The notes beneath the pieces are model-generated. The model did not search any database. It saw only the letters and a program-made list of their open reading frames with translations, and had not been told where the DNA came from. The position numbers and the translations under genes are program-made. This document shows positions 29,635 through 38,815 of a stretch of 64,000 bases of DNA, in pieces. Origin of the DNA: Trichococcus sp. K1Tr. GTDB taxonomy: Bacteria; Bacillota; Bacilli; Lactobacillales; Aerococcaceae. The number at the start of each line of letters is the position of its first letter. Position 1 is the first letter of the stretch. Where the stretch lies: NCBI RefSeq assembly GCF_028309625.1, contig NZ_JAQMHR010000002.1, positions 574,683 through 638,682 on the forward strand, written 5' to 3'.

Positions 29635-31122
29635 TCAGTTCAAGCCCAGGATGGACTCGACGCTCTTCTGCATTTCGTCGGAAGCGACAACTGTGTTATG
29701 GCGAACTTCCGCATGCAATAGTTCTTCGATTGCTGCTGGGAAAGCGACGCCGCTCAATTCTCTCAGGCGGTCCAACATTTCTTCCATGGAATCATCCGAA
29801 AACTCAGGGTCGATGGCATTCAGGACTGCTTGCGGGAATTTGTAAGGGCTGGCAGTCGAAGCGATGATGATCGGTGTGTGATCATCAGTTTCAGCTACAT
29901 AAGTGTTGGCAACATGCGCCGCCACCGCTGTGTGCGGGTCGATGACATAGCCTTCAGCATGATAAAGCGCAGCAATCTGAGCGCTTACTTCTTCTTCAGT
30001 CGCGTAGTCGGCATAGAAATCCTTTGCTTTTTCCTTCATTTCTTCCGTCACTTCGTAGCGACCGATTTCCTTCAATTGGTCCATGAAAGTTTGGACAGCT
30101 GCCGCGCTCTCATTGGCCAACAGGAACAACAGGCGTTCCAAGTTGCTGGAAACCAGGATATCCATGGATGGGGATGTCGTCAAAATGAAGTCGCGGTTGC
30201 GGTCATAAGCGCCGGTGTCGAAGAAATCGACCAGGACTTTGTTTTCGTTTGAAGCGATGATCAGTTTTTGGATCGGCAAGCCCATTTGTTTCGCGAAGTA
30301 GGCAGCCAAGATGTTCCCGAAGTTTCCGGTAGGGACTACGACGTTCATTGGCTCGCCGGCAGCGATGGCGCCTTGTTTCACCATTTGGCCGTAAGCATAG
30401 ACGTAATAGACCACTTGCGGGATCAAGCGTCCGATGTTTATGGAGTTGGCTGAAGAAAATTGGAATCCTGCTTCATCCAAACGTGCAGCCAAGTCTGCAT
30501 TTCCGAACATATTTTTGACGTTCGTCTGTGCGTCATCGAAGTTTCCATCGATTGCTACAACGGAAGTATTGTCGCCTTTTTGCGTCACCATTTGTTTTTC
30601 CTGAATGGCGCTGACGCCGTTCTTAGGATAGAAGACGATGATGCGTGTGTTCGGCACATCCGCGAATCCGACCAAGGCCGCTTTTCCGGTATCGCCCGAA
30701 GTTGCCGTCAGGATCACGATTTCTTTCGTGCTGCCGTTTTTCTTGGCTGAAGTCGTCATTAGGTAAGGCAAGATGGAAAGAGCCATGTCCTTGAACGCGA
30801 TTGTCGGGCCGTGGAACAATTCCAGGTAGTGGTTTCCGCCGGCTTTCACCAATGGGACGATGCTGGAGTCGTCAAATTTGTCATCGTAGGCTGCGTTGAC
30901 GCAATGTTTCAATTCTTCTTCAGTGAAGTCGTCAAAAAAGTTTTTCATTACTTCGTAGGCTAATTCTTGGTAAGTCATGTCGGCCAGGCGATCCAATGCG
31001 ATGTCCAAAGCCGGAATGTGATCGGGTACGTACAATCCGCCGTCTGGCGCTATCCCTTGTAATATTGCTTGTGAAGCCGTCAGTGTTTTTTCTGCATTTC
31101 GTGTGCTATGATAGGTCGTCAC
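29635..31122 (-). CDS. thrC: Threonine synthase
   Basis: PLP enzyme converting O-phosphohomoserine to threonine. It has 495 residues, the long (class I, yeast/E. coli-like) form. The PLP lysine is in LFHGPTIAFKDMALS; the phosphate loop is ATSGDTGKAALVG; the segment SINIGRLIPQVVYYVYAYGQM follows. The N-terminal YHSTRNAEKTLTASQAILQGIAPDGGLYVPD is typical of this class. Homoserine kinase and dehydrogenase genes are not adjacent. No T-box or leader peptide was seen upstream. Confidence 0.95.
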   Translation of the reverse strand: MTTYHSTRNAEKTLTASQAILQGIAPDGGLYVPDHIPALDIALDRLADMTYQELAYEVMKNFFDDFTEEELKHCVNAAYDDKFDDSSIVPLVKAGGNHYLELFHGPTIAFKDMALSILPYLMTTSAKKNGSTKEIVILTATSGDTGKAALVGFADVPNTRIIVFYPKNGVSAIQEKQMVTQKGDNTSVVAIDGNFDDAQTNVKNMFGNADLAARLDEAGFQFSSANSINIGRLIPQVVYYVYAYGQMVKQGAIAAGEPMNVVVPTGNFGNILAAYFAKQMGLPIQKLIIASNENKVLVDFFDTGAYDRNRDFILTTSPSMDILVSSNLERLLFLLANESAAAVQTFMDQLKEIGRYEVTEEMKEKAKDFYADYATEEEVSAQIAALYHAEGYVIDPHTAVAAHVANTYVAETDDHTPIIIASTASPYKFPQAVLNAIDPEFSDDSMEEMLDRLRELSGVAFPAAIEELLHAEVRHNTVVASDEMQKSVESILGLN

Positions 31123-31248
31123 GGATTCAGTCTCCTCTACATTATTCTCATTTTTAAATTAAAAATTTCTCATAAAGAGTATGCCACATTTTCGTTGAAA
31201 ACTCAATAACATATCGAAATGCGCGCTGTTCTTATCAGTATTTTTATG

Positions 31249-31286
31249 AAAAAAACTCCCCGGTCAAGCAAATGACGGAGAAGCGA
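31249..31286 (-). terminator. Terminator of the thiolase gene
   Basis: On the minus strand CTTCTCCGTCA and TGACCGGGGAG pair and are followed by TTTTTTTC. Confidence 0.75.
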
Positions 31287-31307
31287 TTGTGTGCTGTCAA
31301 AAATAGG

Positions 31308-32489
31308 TCACGGACGCTCAACGATCATGGCGATGCCCATTCCGCCACCGATGCAAAGGGAGGCGAGACCGAGCTTCGTATCCGTCCGTTCCAGTGCGTG
31401 CAGCAGGGTCACCAAAATCCGGGATCCGGATGCGCCGATTGGATGTCCCAAGGCGATTGCGCCGCCGCAGATGTTGACTTTTTCCTCAGGCAAGCCCAAA
31501 TCCCTGGTTACGGCGATACTCTGGGAAGCGAACGCTTCGTTCAATTCGAACAGGTCGATGTCCTCTGCATGCAATCCGGTTTTTTCCAACACTTGCTTGA
31601 TGGCATGGTAAGGCGCATAGCCCATGATGGCCGGGTCGATTCCTGTTTCGGCATAGCCTTTGATTGTGGCCAGGTATGGGATGCCTTTCGCTTCGGCTTC
31701 CGACTTCGGCATCAGCACCAAGGCGGCGGCTCCGTCGTTGATCCCGGATGCGTTCCCGGCAGTCACCGTGCCGTTCTTTTGGAAGGCTGGTCTTAATTTG
31801 CCCAAGCTCTCCATAGTGACATCTTTGCGGATATATTCATCATCGGCCACGACCGTCTGCTGGTTCTTGCGGTCCGAGAGGATGACAGGCGCGATCTCTT
31901 CCTTAAAATAGCCCGCTTCTTGGGCGGCGGCAGCCTTTTGTTGCGAATGCAGCGCGAAAGCATCCTGCTCTTCTCGGCTCACTTGGAATCTTTCCGCCAC
32001 CGTTTCGGCCGTGATGCCCATGTGCTGATGATCGAACGCATCCGTCAGGCCGTCGTGCACAAGGCTGTCGATGGCGTTGATATCGCCGAGTTTGCTTCCC
32101 CAGCGTTGGTTCGGCAAGAGATAGGGAGCTTGCGACATGCTTTCGGTGCCTCCGACAACCACCGTTCTGGCATCGCCCAGACGGATGGCTTGGCTCGCGA
32201 GGATGATTGCTTTCAAACCGGAGCCGCAGACTTCATTGATCGTCATGGCGGTTTTTTCATAAGGGATTCCGGCAGCGACTGCAATCTGCCGCGCTGTATT
32301 CTGGCCGATGCCTGCCTGCAGGACGTTTCCGAAAATGACGGAATCTACTTCTTCAGGGGATAAACCGGCACGGTTCAACGCAGCTTTTGAGGCTGCCTTC
32401 CCCAGATCGACTGCGGTACAATTTTTGAGGCTGCCTCCGAATGAACCGATGGGGGTTCTGGCAGCACTGACAATTACGACTTCTTCCAT
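31308..32489 (-). CDS. Acetyl-CoA C-acetyltransferase (thiolase)
   Basis: Condenses two acetyl-CoA to acetoacetyl-CoA, the first step of the mevalonate route. 393 residues from ATG 32489 (GGAGA 7 nt before), starting MEEVVIVSAARTPIGSFGG. The nucleophile is Cys88 in INEVCGSGLKA; GHPIGASGSRILVTLL contains the catalytic His; the second Cys lies in LCIGGGMGIAMI. It is divergent from HMG-CoA synthase across 257 bp, and HMG-CoA reductase is just beyond, so all three entry enzymes of the pathway are together. In enterococci thiolase and reductase are fused (MvaE); here they are separate. Confidence 0.94.
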   Translation of the reverse strand: MEEVVIVSAARTPIGSFGGSLKNCTAVDLGKAASKAALNRAGLSPEEVDSVIFGNVLQAGIGQNTARQIAVAAGIPYEKTAMTINEVCGSGLKAIILASQAIRLGDARTVVVGGTESMSQAPYLLPNQRWGSKLGDINAIDSLVHDGLTDAFDHQHMGITAETVAERFQVSREEQDAFALHSQQKAAAAQEAGYFKEEIAPVILSDRKNQQTVVADDEYIRKDVTMESLGKLRPAFQKNGTVTAGNASGINDGAAALVLMPKSEAEAKGIPYLATIKGYAETGIDPAIMGYAPYHAIKQVLEKTGLHAEDIDLFELNEAFASQSIAVTRDLGLPEEKVNICGGAIALGHPIGASGSRILVTLLHALERTDTKLGLASLCIGGGMGIAMIVERP

Positions 32490-32746
32490 TAAATGTCTCC
32501 TTTTTTGTATTATTTTGGGTAGAATTATTTTCATCGACCTTTGATACTTCCTATTTTACGTGACTAAGCGCTCATAATGATATAAGAATTGGTAAAGAAT
32601 TTCAAATTATATACAATTTTTCGATATGGGTTTTGTAAGATATCTTTAATTTGGTGTCCTAAGGTTGTTTTTTTGAGCGGTCTGGTCTATCATTTGGGAT
32701 GAGAGGCATCAAATAAGTTATATATGAAAAGTAAGGGGTAGTTGTC
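32490..32746. promoter_or_regulatory. Divergent thiolase / HMG-CoA synthase promoter region
   Basis: 257-bp AT-rich region that must hold promoters for both directions. No clean -35/-10 pair can be assigned with confidence on either strand. No strong inverted repeat was seen. Confidence 0.45.
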
Positions 32747-33919
32747 GTGAAGATTGGGATAGATAAGATTGGCTTTTATGCGCCACACTTCTTTGTGGAT
32801 ATGGAAAAGTTGGCGGAGGCCAGGGGAGTGGATCCGGCCAAATATACGATCGGCATCGGGCAAGAAAAGATGGCTGTCGCGCCCATAACGCAGGATGCTG
32901 TTACACTCGCCGCGAATGCCGCTTTACGGATCATCGATGAAGAGGATCTGGAGAAAATCGACTTGGTCATTTTCGGAACGGAATCCGGCATCGACAATTC
33001 GAAATCAGGTGCCGTCTACGTACATGATCTTTTGGGGATCCAGGAACATGCCCGTTGCATCGAATTGAAACAGGCTTGCTACGGAGCGACAGCCGGCATC
33101 CAACTCGCGAAAGGTCATGTCGCTTTGAATCCGGAGAGCCGAGTATTGGTGCTCGGTTCGGACATTTCCCGCTACGGAATCGGCACAGCCGGTGAAGTGA
33201 CACAAGGTGCCGGGGCAGTGGCTATGATCATCAGTGCGGAACCGCGCATCCTTGCGCTAGAGAATGAAAGCAGCTATCTGACCGCCGATGTGATGGATTT
33301 TTGGAGACCCATCTACTCGGAAACGGCTTTTGTCGACGGTAAATATTCAAATGAGCAGTACATTTCGTTCTTCCTGAACACTTGGGAAGAGTTCAAAGCA
33401 AAATACGGCGCCACCTTGTCTGATTTCGAAGCGATCTGTTTCCATCTGCCTTACACGAAGATGGGCATGAAAGCTCTGCGTGAAGTGCTGGACGAAGGTT
33501 CCGAAGCGGACCGCGAACGTCTGTCGGCGCATTACCAAACCAGCACTGTCTACAACAAGATCGTCGGCAATATTTATACGGGTTCCCTGTATCTGAGCCT
33601 GCTGTCCTTGCTGGAACTTTCCGATGACCTGAAAGCGGGCGACAAAATCGGTCTCTTCAGTTACGGATCCGGAGCGGTCGGAGAGTTCTTCTCAGCCACT
33701 CTGCAGGATGGATTCAAGGAGGCTTTAGCTGCCGCTGAGCATGGGAAAATGTTCGCCGGACGCAAAGAAGTGACAGTCAAAGAATATGAAGAGATCTTTT
33801 CTCGCGTTCTGCCGATCGATGGGTCAAGCATCGAATTGGATGTGGATGCAGATCCTGCAACCATCTGCGTTGAAGGTATGGAATACAACAAACGCATCTA
33901 TCTGAACAAAACCAGATGA
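32747..33919 (+). CDS. mvaS: Hydroxymethylglutaryl-CoA synthase
   Basis: Joins acetoacetyl-CoA and acetyl-CoA to HMG-CoA. 390 residues from GTG 32747 with AAGGGG upstream. Catalytic residues match the bacterial enzyme: Glu79 in FGTESGIDNS, nucleophile Cys111 in LKQACYGATAG, and the active-site His in CFHLPYTKMG. Length is that of the compact bacterial HMGS. It converges on HMG-CoA reductase and ends before a bidirectional terminator. Confidence 0.96.
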   Translation: MKIGIDKIGFYAPHFFVDMEKLAEARGVDPAKYTIGIGQEKMAVAPITQDAVTLAANAALRIIDEEDLEKIDLVIFGTESGIDNSKSGAVYVHDLLGIQEHARCIELKQACYGATAGIQLAKGHVALNPESRVLVLGSDISRYGIGTAGEVTQGAGAVAMIISAEPRILALENESSYLTADVMDFWRPIYSETAFVDGKYSNEQYISFFLNTWEEFKAKYGATLSDFEAICFHLPYTKMGMKALREVLDEGSEADRERLSAHYQTSTVYNKIVGNIYTGSLYLSLLSLLELSDDLKAGDKIGLFSYGSGAVGEFFSATLQDGFKEALAAAEHGKMFAGRKEVTVKEYEEIFSRVLPIDGSSIELDVDADPATICVEGMEYNKRIYLNKTR

Positions 33920-33930
33920 TGAATGCGATG

Positions 33931-33983
33931 AAAAAACAGCACGCCGTCAGCCAAATTACTGGTGATGGCGTGCTGTTTTTGTT
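33931..33983. terminator. Bidirectional terminator between mvaS and mvaA
   Basis: AAAACAGCACGCCGTCA pairs with TGATGGCGTGCTGTTTTT; A-run before and T-run after the stem suit both convergent genes. Confidence 0.9.
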
Positions 33984-34014
33984 TTTTATTTTGGATGGTT
34001 CCGGGGGCCGGCTC

Positions 34015-34170
34015 CTCCGGCCAAGCCGGCCTTGGCCGGAGGAAAAACAAATTTCAGCCCCTGTACTCCGGCGAGGCCGCCGCAACCGTAGAAGAAACAA
34101 AATCCGATACCTCTACTCCGGCGAGGCTCGCCTCACCGGAGAAAAAACTGGAATCCAGCCCGGGAGTTCG
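34015..34170. repeat. CTCCGG palindromic repeat array, three units, 50-bp period
   Basis: Units begin at 34015 (CTCCGGCCAAGCC...TTGGCCGGAGG), 34066 (CTCCGGCGAGGCC..., right arm degenerate) and 34116 (CTCCGGCGAGGCTCG...CTCACCGGAG), 51 and 50 bp apart. A degenerate fourth unit may start near 34163. Linkers share an A-rich start and an AATCC-like middle. The array lies in the convergent mvaS-mvaA gap. Confidence 0.82.
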
Positions 34171-34201
34171 CTCCGAAAATCTCCGCCGATCTTGTTATGA
34201 C

Positions 34202-35506
34202 TCAATCGACTGCATCCGCACCGCGGATTTGGCTCAAAAGTTCCTGCGCCGTCGCCAGATTCATATTTTTTTCGCCCTTGAGCAGCTGGGACAGCTGTTC
34301 GATTTCGTTCCCGCCCGCGCCCGCGCTGATCGCCAGTGACCGCGAATGCAGACCCATGTGTCCTTTTTGGATGCCTTCCGTCACCAGCGCTTTGATGGCG
34401 GAAAAATTTTGCGCCAAGCCAACCGAGGCGATGATGGACTCCAGTTCGGATGCCGAACGGTATCCGAGGATTTCTTTCGTCATTTTCGCAGCAGGGTGGA
34501 AGTTGATGGACCCACCCACAGCTCCAATCGGCAATGGCAAAGTCAGACTTCCGAGCAGATCCCCGTTTTCCGCTTTTTTCCAGGAGGTCAAGGAACGGTA
34601 CTGTCCGTTGCGGGAGGCATAAGCGTGTGCCCCGGCGGAAATGGCGCGCCAATCGTTTCCGGATGCCAGTACGATGGCGTCGATGCCGTTCATGATGCCT
34701 TTGTTGTTGGTGACGGCGCGATAAGGATCGACGTAAGCAAACTGATAAGCTTCGATCAGTCGGTCGCGCACTTCTTCACCGGAGAACCTGCCTTTGGCCA
34801 GAAGTGCAGCCGGTATCCGGCATTCAGCGGTCGCCAAGCAGTCGGTCGCGTAATTGGACAGGATGCCCATCAAAGCTTCGCCGCCGGTCAAACTCTCCAA
34901 GTAAGGGATGACGCCTTCCATCATCGTATTGATGATGTTGGCCCCCATCGCCTCCATCGTCTCGACATGCAGATGGACGACAAAAAACGACGGAATCCCT
35001 TCAACATCATCTGCAGGAAGAATCCTCACGCTGACGCGACGGGCTCCGCCGCCACGCTTCACGATGGAAGGGTGGGCAGCATTTGCCACCTGCAGGATTT
35101 TTTCCTGATGCGAAAGGACCAGCTGTTCAGCAGCAACGCTGTCGGGGACATTTTTCAGTGCGACTTGACCGATCATGACCCGTTTCTGGATCGTAGTGCG
35201 GAATCCGCCCGACATAGCGATGATTTTCGCCCCTGCGCTGGCCGCCGCGATGACGGAAGGCTCTTCGATGGCCATCGGGACGACATAGTCTTTTCCGTCA
35301 ATCAGAAAGTTCAAGGCGACACCGTAGGGTAATTCGTAAGTGCTCAATTGGTTCTCAATCATGTTGTCGGCGATTTCCTGCGGCAACGTTAATCCTTCCT
35401 GAAGCTTGGCTGTCGCTTCTTCATTCAGGATGCCGGCCGACTGTAAGGCAGTGATCCTTTCGGTTGGGGTTTTATCGTAAAATTTCTGAAGATGTTTGGA
35501 TTCCAT
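34202..35506 (-). CDS. mvaA: Hydroxymethylglutaryl-CoA reductase, class II
   Basis: Reduces HMG-CoA to mevalonate. 434 residues from ATG 35506 (GGAG 7 nt upstream); an in-frame ATG four codons earlier overlaps that site. Conserved parts: the substrate Glu in MAIEEPSVIAAASAGAKI, METMEAMGANIINT (usual DAMGAN has Glu in place of Asp here), TNNKGIMNGIDAIVLASGNDWRAISAGAHAYA with catalytic Lys and Asp, and the late His in MGLHSRSLAISAGA. Length and lack of membrane segments indicate the bacterial class II enzyme. Confidence 0.95.
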   Translation of the reverse strand: MESKHLQKFYDKTPTERITALQSAGILNEEATAKLQEGLTLPQEIADNMIENQLSTYELPYGVALNFLIDGKDYVVPMAIEEPSVIAAASAGAKIIAMSGGFRTTIQKRVMIGQVALKNVPDSVAAEQLVLSHQEKILQVANAAHPSIVKRGGGARRVSVRILPADDVEGIPSFFVVHLHVETMEAMGANIINTMMEGVIPYLESLTGGEALMGILSNYATDCLATAECRIPAALLAKGRFSGEEVRDRLIEAYQFAYVDPYRAVTNNKGIMNGIDAIVLASGNDWRAISAGAHAYASRNGQYRSLTSWKKAENGDLLGSLTLPLPIGAVGGSINFHPAAKMTKEILGYRSASELESIIASVGLAQNFSAIKALVTEGIQKGHMGLHSRSLAISAGAGGNEIEQLSQLLKGEKNMNLATAQELLSQIRGADAVD

Positions 35507-35641
35507 TTTATGCTCCATTTCCCAAGTGTTTTGACGTGTAATCAGTGTCTGTTTCCTATATCATTTTATCATAGTACTATCCTGATGGCATCCGCCATCG
35601 GCTGCTTCGCGCAGAGGACGAAAGAATCCGACCAATGACCG

Positions 35642-35671
35642 ATGACGGGCAGGCGCACAGGTGTGTATACT
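35642..35671 (+). promoter_or_regulatory. Promoter of the AI-2E-like gene
   Basis: ATGACG (35642-35647) as a weak -35, 18-nt spacer, TATACT (35666-35671). An in-frame ATG inside the -35 is therefore not the translation start. Confidence 0.55.
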
Positions 35672-35701
35672 GAATTTACTAAGAGAAAGCGAGGGATCGC
35701 A

Positions 35702-36199
35702 TTGGATACGATCAGCTATTATATTAAAGAAATCATCAACGCAACCGGAAAAGGCTTGAAGGGGTACCTCATATCAGCCGTCAAATTGGCTGCCATCAGT
35801 TTTGTCCTGTTGTGCATCGGGTTCCTGTACTTCGGCGTCGATTTTTGGTTCCTGAAGGCGCTGGGGATCGCGGTTTTCGATCTTATTCCGATTCTGGGGA
35901 GCGGGATGGTGATGATCCCTTGGGCGGTGATCCATCTGCTGCTCGGGAACACAACGCTGGCTTGGCAAATCGGACTGCTGTACATCATTCTTGTGGTCGT
36001 CCGTCAGATCGTGGAGCCGTTCATTACCGGTAAGGAACTCGGAATCCGACCACTGTACACGTTTCTGGCGACCGTCATCTGCATCCTTTTGTTCGGGCCG
36101 CTTGGAGCCGTCTTGGGGGCAGTGGTCGCCGTTGTGATCAAAGCCGTTTTGGAAGTATCGAGTGTCAGCCGCAGCAATTATGACAAACATCGTCGCTGA
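35702..36199 (+). CDS. Half-length AI-2E (YtvI/PerM-like) membrane protein
   Basis: 165 residues from TTG 35702 with GAGGGA 6 nt before it. It matches only the C-terminal half of AI-2E family exporters (usually about 350 residues). Visible are the conserved IAVFDLIPILGSGMVMIPWAVIHLLLGN, the IILVVVRQIVEPFITGKELGIRPL segment, and a last hydrophobic helix LLFGPLGAVLGAVVAVVIK. It has its own promoter, ribosome site and terminator, and no upstream remnant of the missing half is seen before 35642. It therefore looks like a stable short variant rather than a recent fragment. Function unknown. Confidence 0.75.
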   Translation: MDTISYYIKEIINATGKGLKGYLISAVKLAAISFVLLCIGFLYFGVDFWFLKALGIAVFDLIPILGSGMVMIPWAVIHLLLGNTTLAWQIGLLYIILVVVRQIVEPFITGKELGIRPLYTFLATVICILLFGPLGAVLGAVVAVVIKAVLEVSSVSRSNYDKHRR

Positions 36200-36217
36200 A
36201 AAGAGACAACATTTCAC

Positions 36218-36256
36218 AAGCACGGGAGGAGTTGACCTCTTCCGTGCCTTTTTTAT
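36218..36256 (+). terminator. Terminator after AI-2E-like gene
   Basis: GCACGGGAGG and CCTCTTCCGTGC pair around a short loop and are followed by TTTTTT. Confidence 0.85.
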
Positions 36257-36332
36257 TTTTTTCGTACCCTTGCGGCAGGTTTCAGCCACTCATTTCTGAT
36301 GAAAAAAAATAAGTAAAAATGCACGAATTGTC

Positions 36333-36361
36333 TTGACCGGAAGGCGTCTATGCCTTAAGCT
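36333..36361 (+). promoter_or_regulatory. feoAB promoter
   Basis: TTGACC (36333-36338), 17-nt spacer, TAAGCT (36356-36361). A Fur-type palindrome begins 9 bp downstream. Confidence 0.75.
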
Positions 36362-36370
36362 ATGACTTAA

Positions 36371-36385
36371 TGAGAACGGTTCTCA
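36371..36385. promoter_or_regulatory. Fur-box-like operator of feoAB
   Basis: TGAGAACGGTTCTCA is a near-perfect palindrome of the Fur-box type (TGATAATnATTATCA class) over the expected start site. Iron-dependent repression of ferrous iron uptake is the natural reading; an IdeR/MntR-type repressor is less likely. Confidence 0.72.
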
Positions 36386-36432
36386 ATTAGTGTCGGGAAA
36401 TTACTATTGCTGAAGGAATGGAGGGGACGATT

Positions 36433-36669
36433 TTGACGAATGTAAGAGACTTACCGATCGGTGTCACTGCAATTGTGAACAAGATAACAGGACAGGGCGC
36501 TACCCGCAGAAGACTCATGGATATGGGCATCACGAAAGGCACTGGCATTTATGTCAGAAAAGTCGCTCCATTGGGCGATCCGATCCAAGTGATGGTGCGC
36601 GGATATGAATTATCGATACGGAAAAAAGATGCCGAAATGATTGAAGTTACGTTCGGGGAGGAAAACTGA
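36433..36669 (+). CDS. feoA: Ferrous iron transport protein FeoA
   Basis: 78 residues, SH3-like cytosolic partner of FeoB. TTG 36433 is favoured because GGAGGGG lies 6 nt before it; the in-frame ATG at 36418 sits on the ribosome site itself. Family features: LPIGVTAIVNKITGQGATRRRLMDMGITKGTGIYVRK and GDPIQVMVRGYELSIRKKDAEMIEV. Its TGA overlaps the feoB ATG. Confidence 0.93.
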   Translation: MTNVRDLPIGVTAIVNKITGQGATRRRLMDMGITKGTGIYVRKVAPLGDPIQVMVRGYELSIRKKDAEMIEVTFGEEN

Positions 36670-38798
36670 TGGGGAAAACCATAGCGCTGGTCGGAAATCC
36701 CAATAGCGGAAAAACGACCTTATTCAACCATTTGACTGGTTCCACCCAACGCGTCGGCAACTGGCCGGGGGTTACGGTCGAACAGAAAGCCGGCACATTG
36801 CTGCATGACGGCGAGACGCAGGTCATCGATCTGCCGGGCATCTATTCGCTTTCCCCATACACAATCGAGGAAATCGTCACGCGCGATTATTTGACGCTGG
36901 ATGCACCGGATTTGATCATCAATATCGTCGATGCCTCCAACTTGGAGCGGAATCTTTACCTGACTACCCAATTGATGGAATTGCATCTGCCGATCGTTGT
37001 CGTTCTGAACATGATGGACATCGTCGAGAAACGGGGCGATCAGCTGGACGTCGCCGGATTGTCGCGCGCGTTCGGTCTGCCGTTCGTAACGATTTCGGCT
37101 CTGAAGGAAAGCGGCTTGGAAGAGTTGTTCAAGGCCATCGCTGCACCGATATCTGTAGCTGAACCGATTGCTTACAGTATCGTCGTGGAAAGCATCCTTG
37201 ATACGATCGAAGAAATTATTGCTCCATTGGTTCCGAAAAAATTGCGTTGTTACTACAGCATCAAACTTTTCGAAAGGGACGGACAAACTTCTGGAAATCT
37301 TGCGATTCCTGAGGACGGCCTGGCTGTCATGGAAGGCCTGCTCAGCCGTTATGAAAAGGAATTGGATGACGACTCCGAAGCAATCCTGATCAACGAACGC
37401 TATAAATTCGTGACGAAAATTACGCGCCAAGTGCTCGTGAAAAATAGCGACAAAGCTTCTTTCTCGGTCATGATCGATCACATCGTAACGAACCGCTGGC
37501 TTGGGTTGCCGATTTTCGTCCTGATCATGTATGCGGTCTACTACTTCGCCATCACAACTGTGGGGACGTGGGGGACCGATTGGGTAAACGATGTGTTGTT
37601 CGGAAGCATCGTGCCAGGTATCGTACAAAGTTTCTTCGACAGCATCGACATCCATCCGGCTGTCAGCAGCCTTGTGATCGACGGTGCCATCGGAGGCGTA
37701 GGTGCAGTTCTGGGCTTCCTACCGCAGATGGCCGCCTTGTTCCTCTGCTTGACCTTGCTGGAGGACAGCGGCTATATGGCCCGCGTCGCCTTCGTGATGG
37801 ACAGGGTATTCCGTGGCTTCGGCCTTTCGGGTAAATCTTTCATTCCATTGCTGATCGGTTCCGGTTGTTCGGTCCCGGGCATCCAGGCTTCCCGCACGAT
37901 CGAAAATCTGCAGGACCGCCGCATGACGATCCTGACCACTTCCTTCATCCCATGTGGTGCGAAACTGCCGGTCATCGCCCTGATCGCCAATGCCATCTTT
38001 GGCGGTGCATCCTGGGTTGCTTTGTCGATGTACCTGTTGGGAATTGCGACTGTCATCTTTTCCGGCGTGTTGCTGCGTAAGACAGCCATCTTTTCCGGGG
38101 AAGCATCGCCATTCGTCATGGAATTGCCGATGTATCACTGGCCGCAGTGGAAAAGCATTTTCCGCGCAGTATGGGCCCGTTGTTTGGCCTTTGTCAAAAA
38201 TGCGGGAACTGTCATTTTCCTCAGCTCCAGCTTCATTTGGTTTTTATCTTCTTTCAACTGGCAGCTGCGGATGACTGCCGAAAGCGATCAAAGCATCCTG
38301 GCCAAGATCGGCAGTGCAGTTGCTGTTTTCTTCGCGCCATTGGGCTTCGGCTCTTGGCAAGCGACAGTCGCCACTATCCAAGGTTTGATCGCGAAGGAAA
38401 ATGTTGTCGGCACATTTGGTGTGCTGATGAACACAACCGGTTCGGAGACGGAGGTAGCTGCCGCATTCAGCACACTGTTCAACCCGGTCAGCGCAGTATC
38501 GTTCCTCGTGTTCAATATGATCTGCATGCCGTGTTTCGCGGCTGTTGGAGCGATGCGCACCGAATTCGGCAGTGCTAAATGGACGCTTTTTGGCGTCTTG
38601 TATCAAACTACTTTGGCTTATGTCTTGGCCTTCATCATCAATCAGCTCGGATCCGTCATCGTTTTGGGCACGCCATTCGGGGCAGGAGCCAGCATAGCGG
38701 CTGCAGCAACGGCAATATTGGTGTTCCTGGTCGTCAGACCCGCACCGAAAAAAGCTTCGCCGATGTGGGGTAGCTTGGCGAAACCGATGGTCAAATAG
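36669..38798 (+). CDS. feoB: Ferrous iron transport protein FeoB
   Basis: Fe(II) uptake GTPase and permease, 709 residues. N-terminal G domain (about 1-165) has G1 VGNPNSGKTTLFN, G3 DLPGIYS, G4 LNMMD. A guanine dissociation inhibitor-like helical part follows. The membrane domain from about 280 contains two Gate motifs with Cys: LIGSGCSVPG and FNMICMPCFAA. It overlaps feoA by one base and is followed by a small Cys-containing membrane gene. Confidence 0.97.
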   Translation: MGKTIALVGNPNSGKTTLFNHLTGSTQRVGNWPGVTVEQKAGTLLHDGETQVIDLPGIYSLSPYTIEEIVTRDYLTLDAPDLIINIVDASNLERNLYLTTQLMELHLPIVVVLNMMDIVEKRGDQLDVAGLSRAFGLPFVTISALKESGLEELFKAIAAPISVAEPIAYSIVVESILDTIEEIIAPLVPKKLRCYYSIKLFERDGQTSGNLAIPEDGLAVMEGLLSRYEKELDDDSEAILINERYKFVTKITRQVLVKNSDKASFSVMIDHIVTNRWLGLPIFVLIMYAVYYFAITTVGTWGTDWVNDVLFGSIVPGIVQSFFDSIDIHPAVSSLVIDGAIGGVGAVLGFLPQMAALFLCLTLLEDSGYMARVAFVMDRVFRGFGLSGKSFIPLLIGSGCSVPGIQASRTIENLQDRRMTILTTSFIPCGAKLPVIALIANAIFGGASWVALSMYLLGIATVIFSGVLLRKTAIFSGEASPFVMELPMYHWPQWKSIFRAVWARCLAFVKNAGTVIFLSSSFIWFLSSFNWQLRMTAESDQSILAKIGSAVAVFFAPLGFGSWQATVATIQGLIAKENVVGTFGVLMNTTGSETEVAAAFSTLFNPVSAVSFLVFNMICMPCFAAVGAMRTEFGSAKWTLFGVLYQTTLAYVLAFIINQLGSVIVLGTPFGAGASIAAAATAILVFLVVRPAPKKASPMWGSLAKPMVK

Positions 38799-38815
38799 GA
38801 AGAGGGGAATAACCT

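Noticed and set aside
36418..36432. ATG 36418 as feoA start
   Set aside because: The ribosome site GGAGGGG lies directly on this codon, so TTG 36433 with 6-nt spacing is better.
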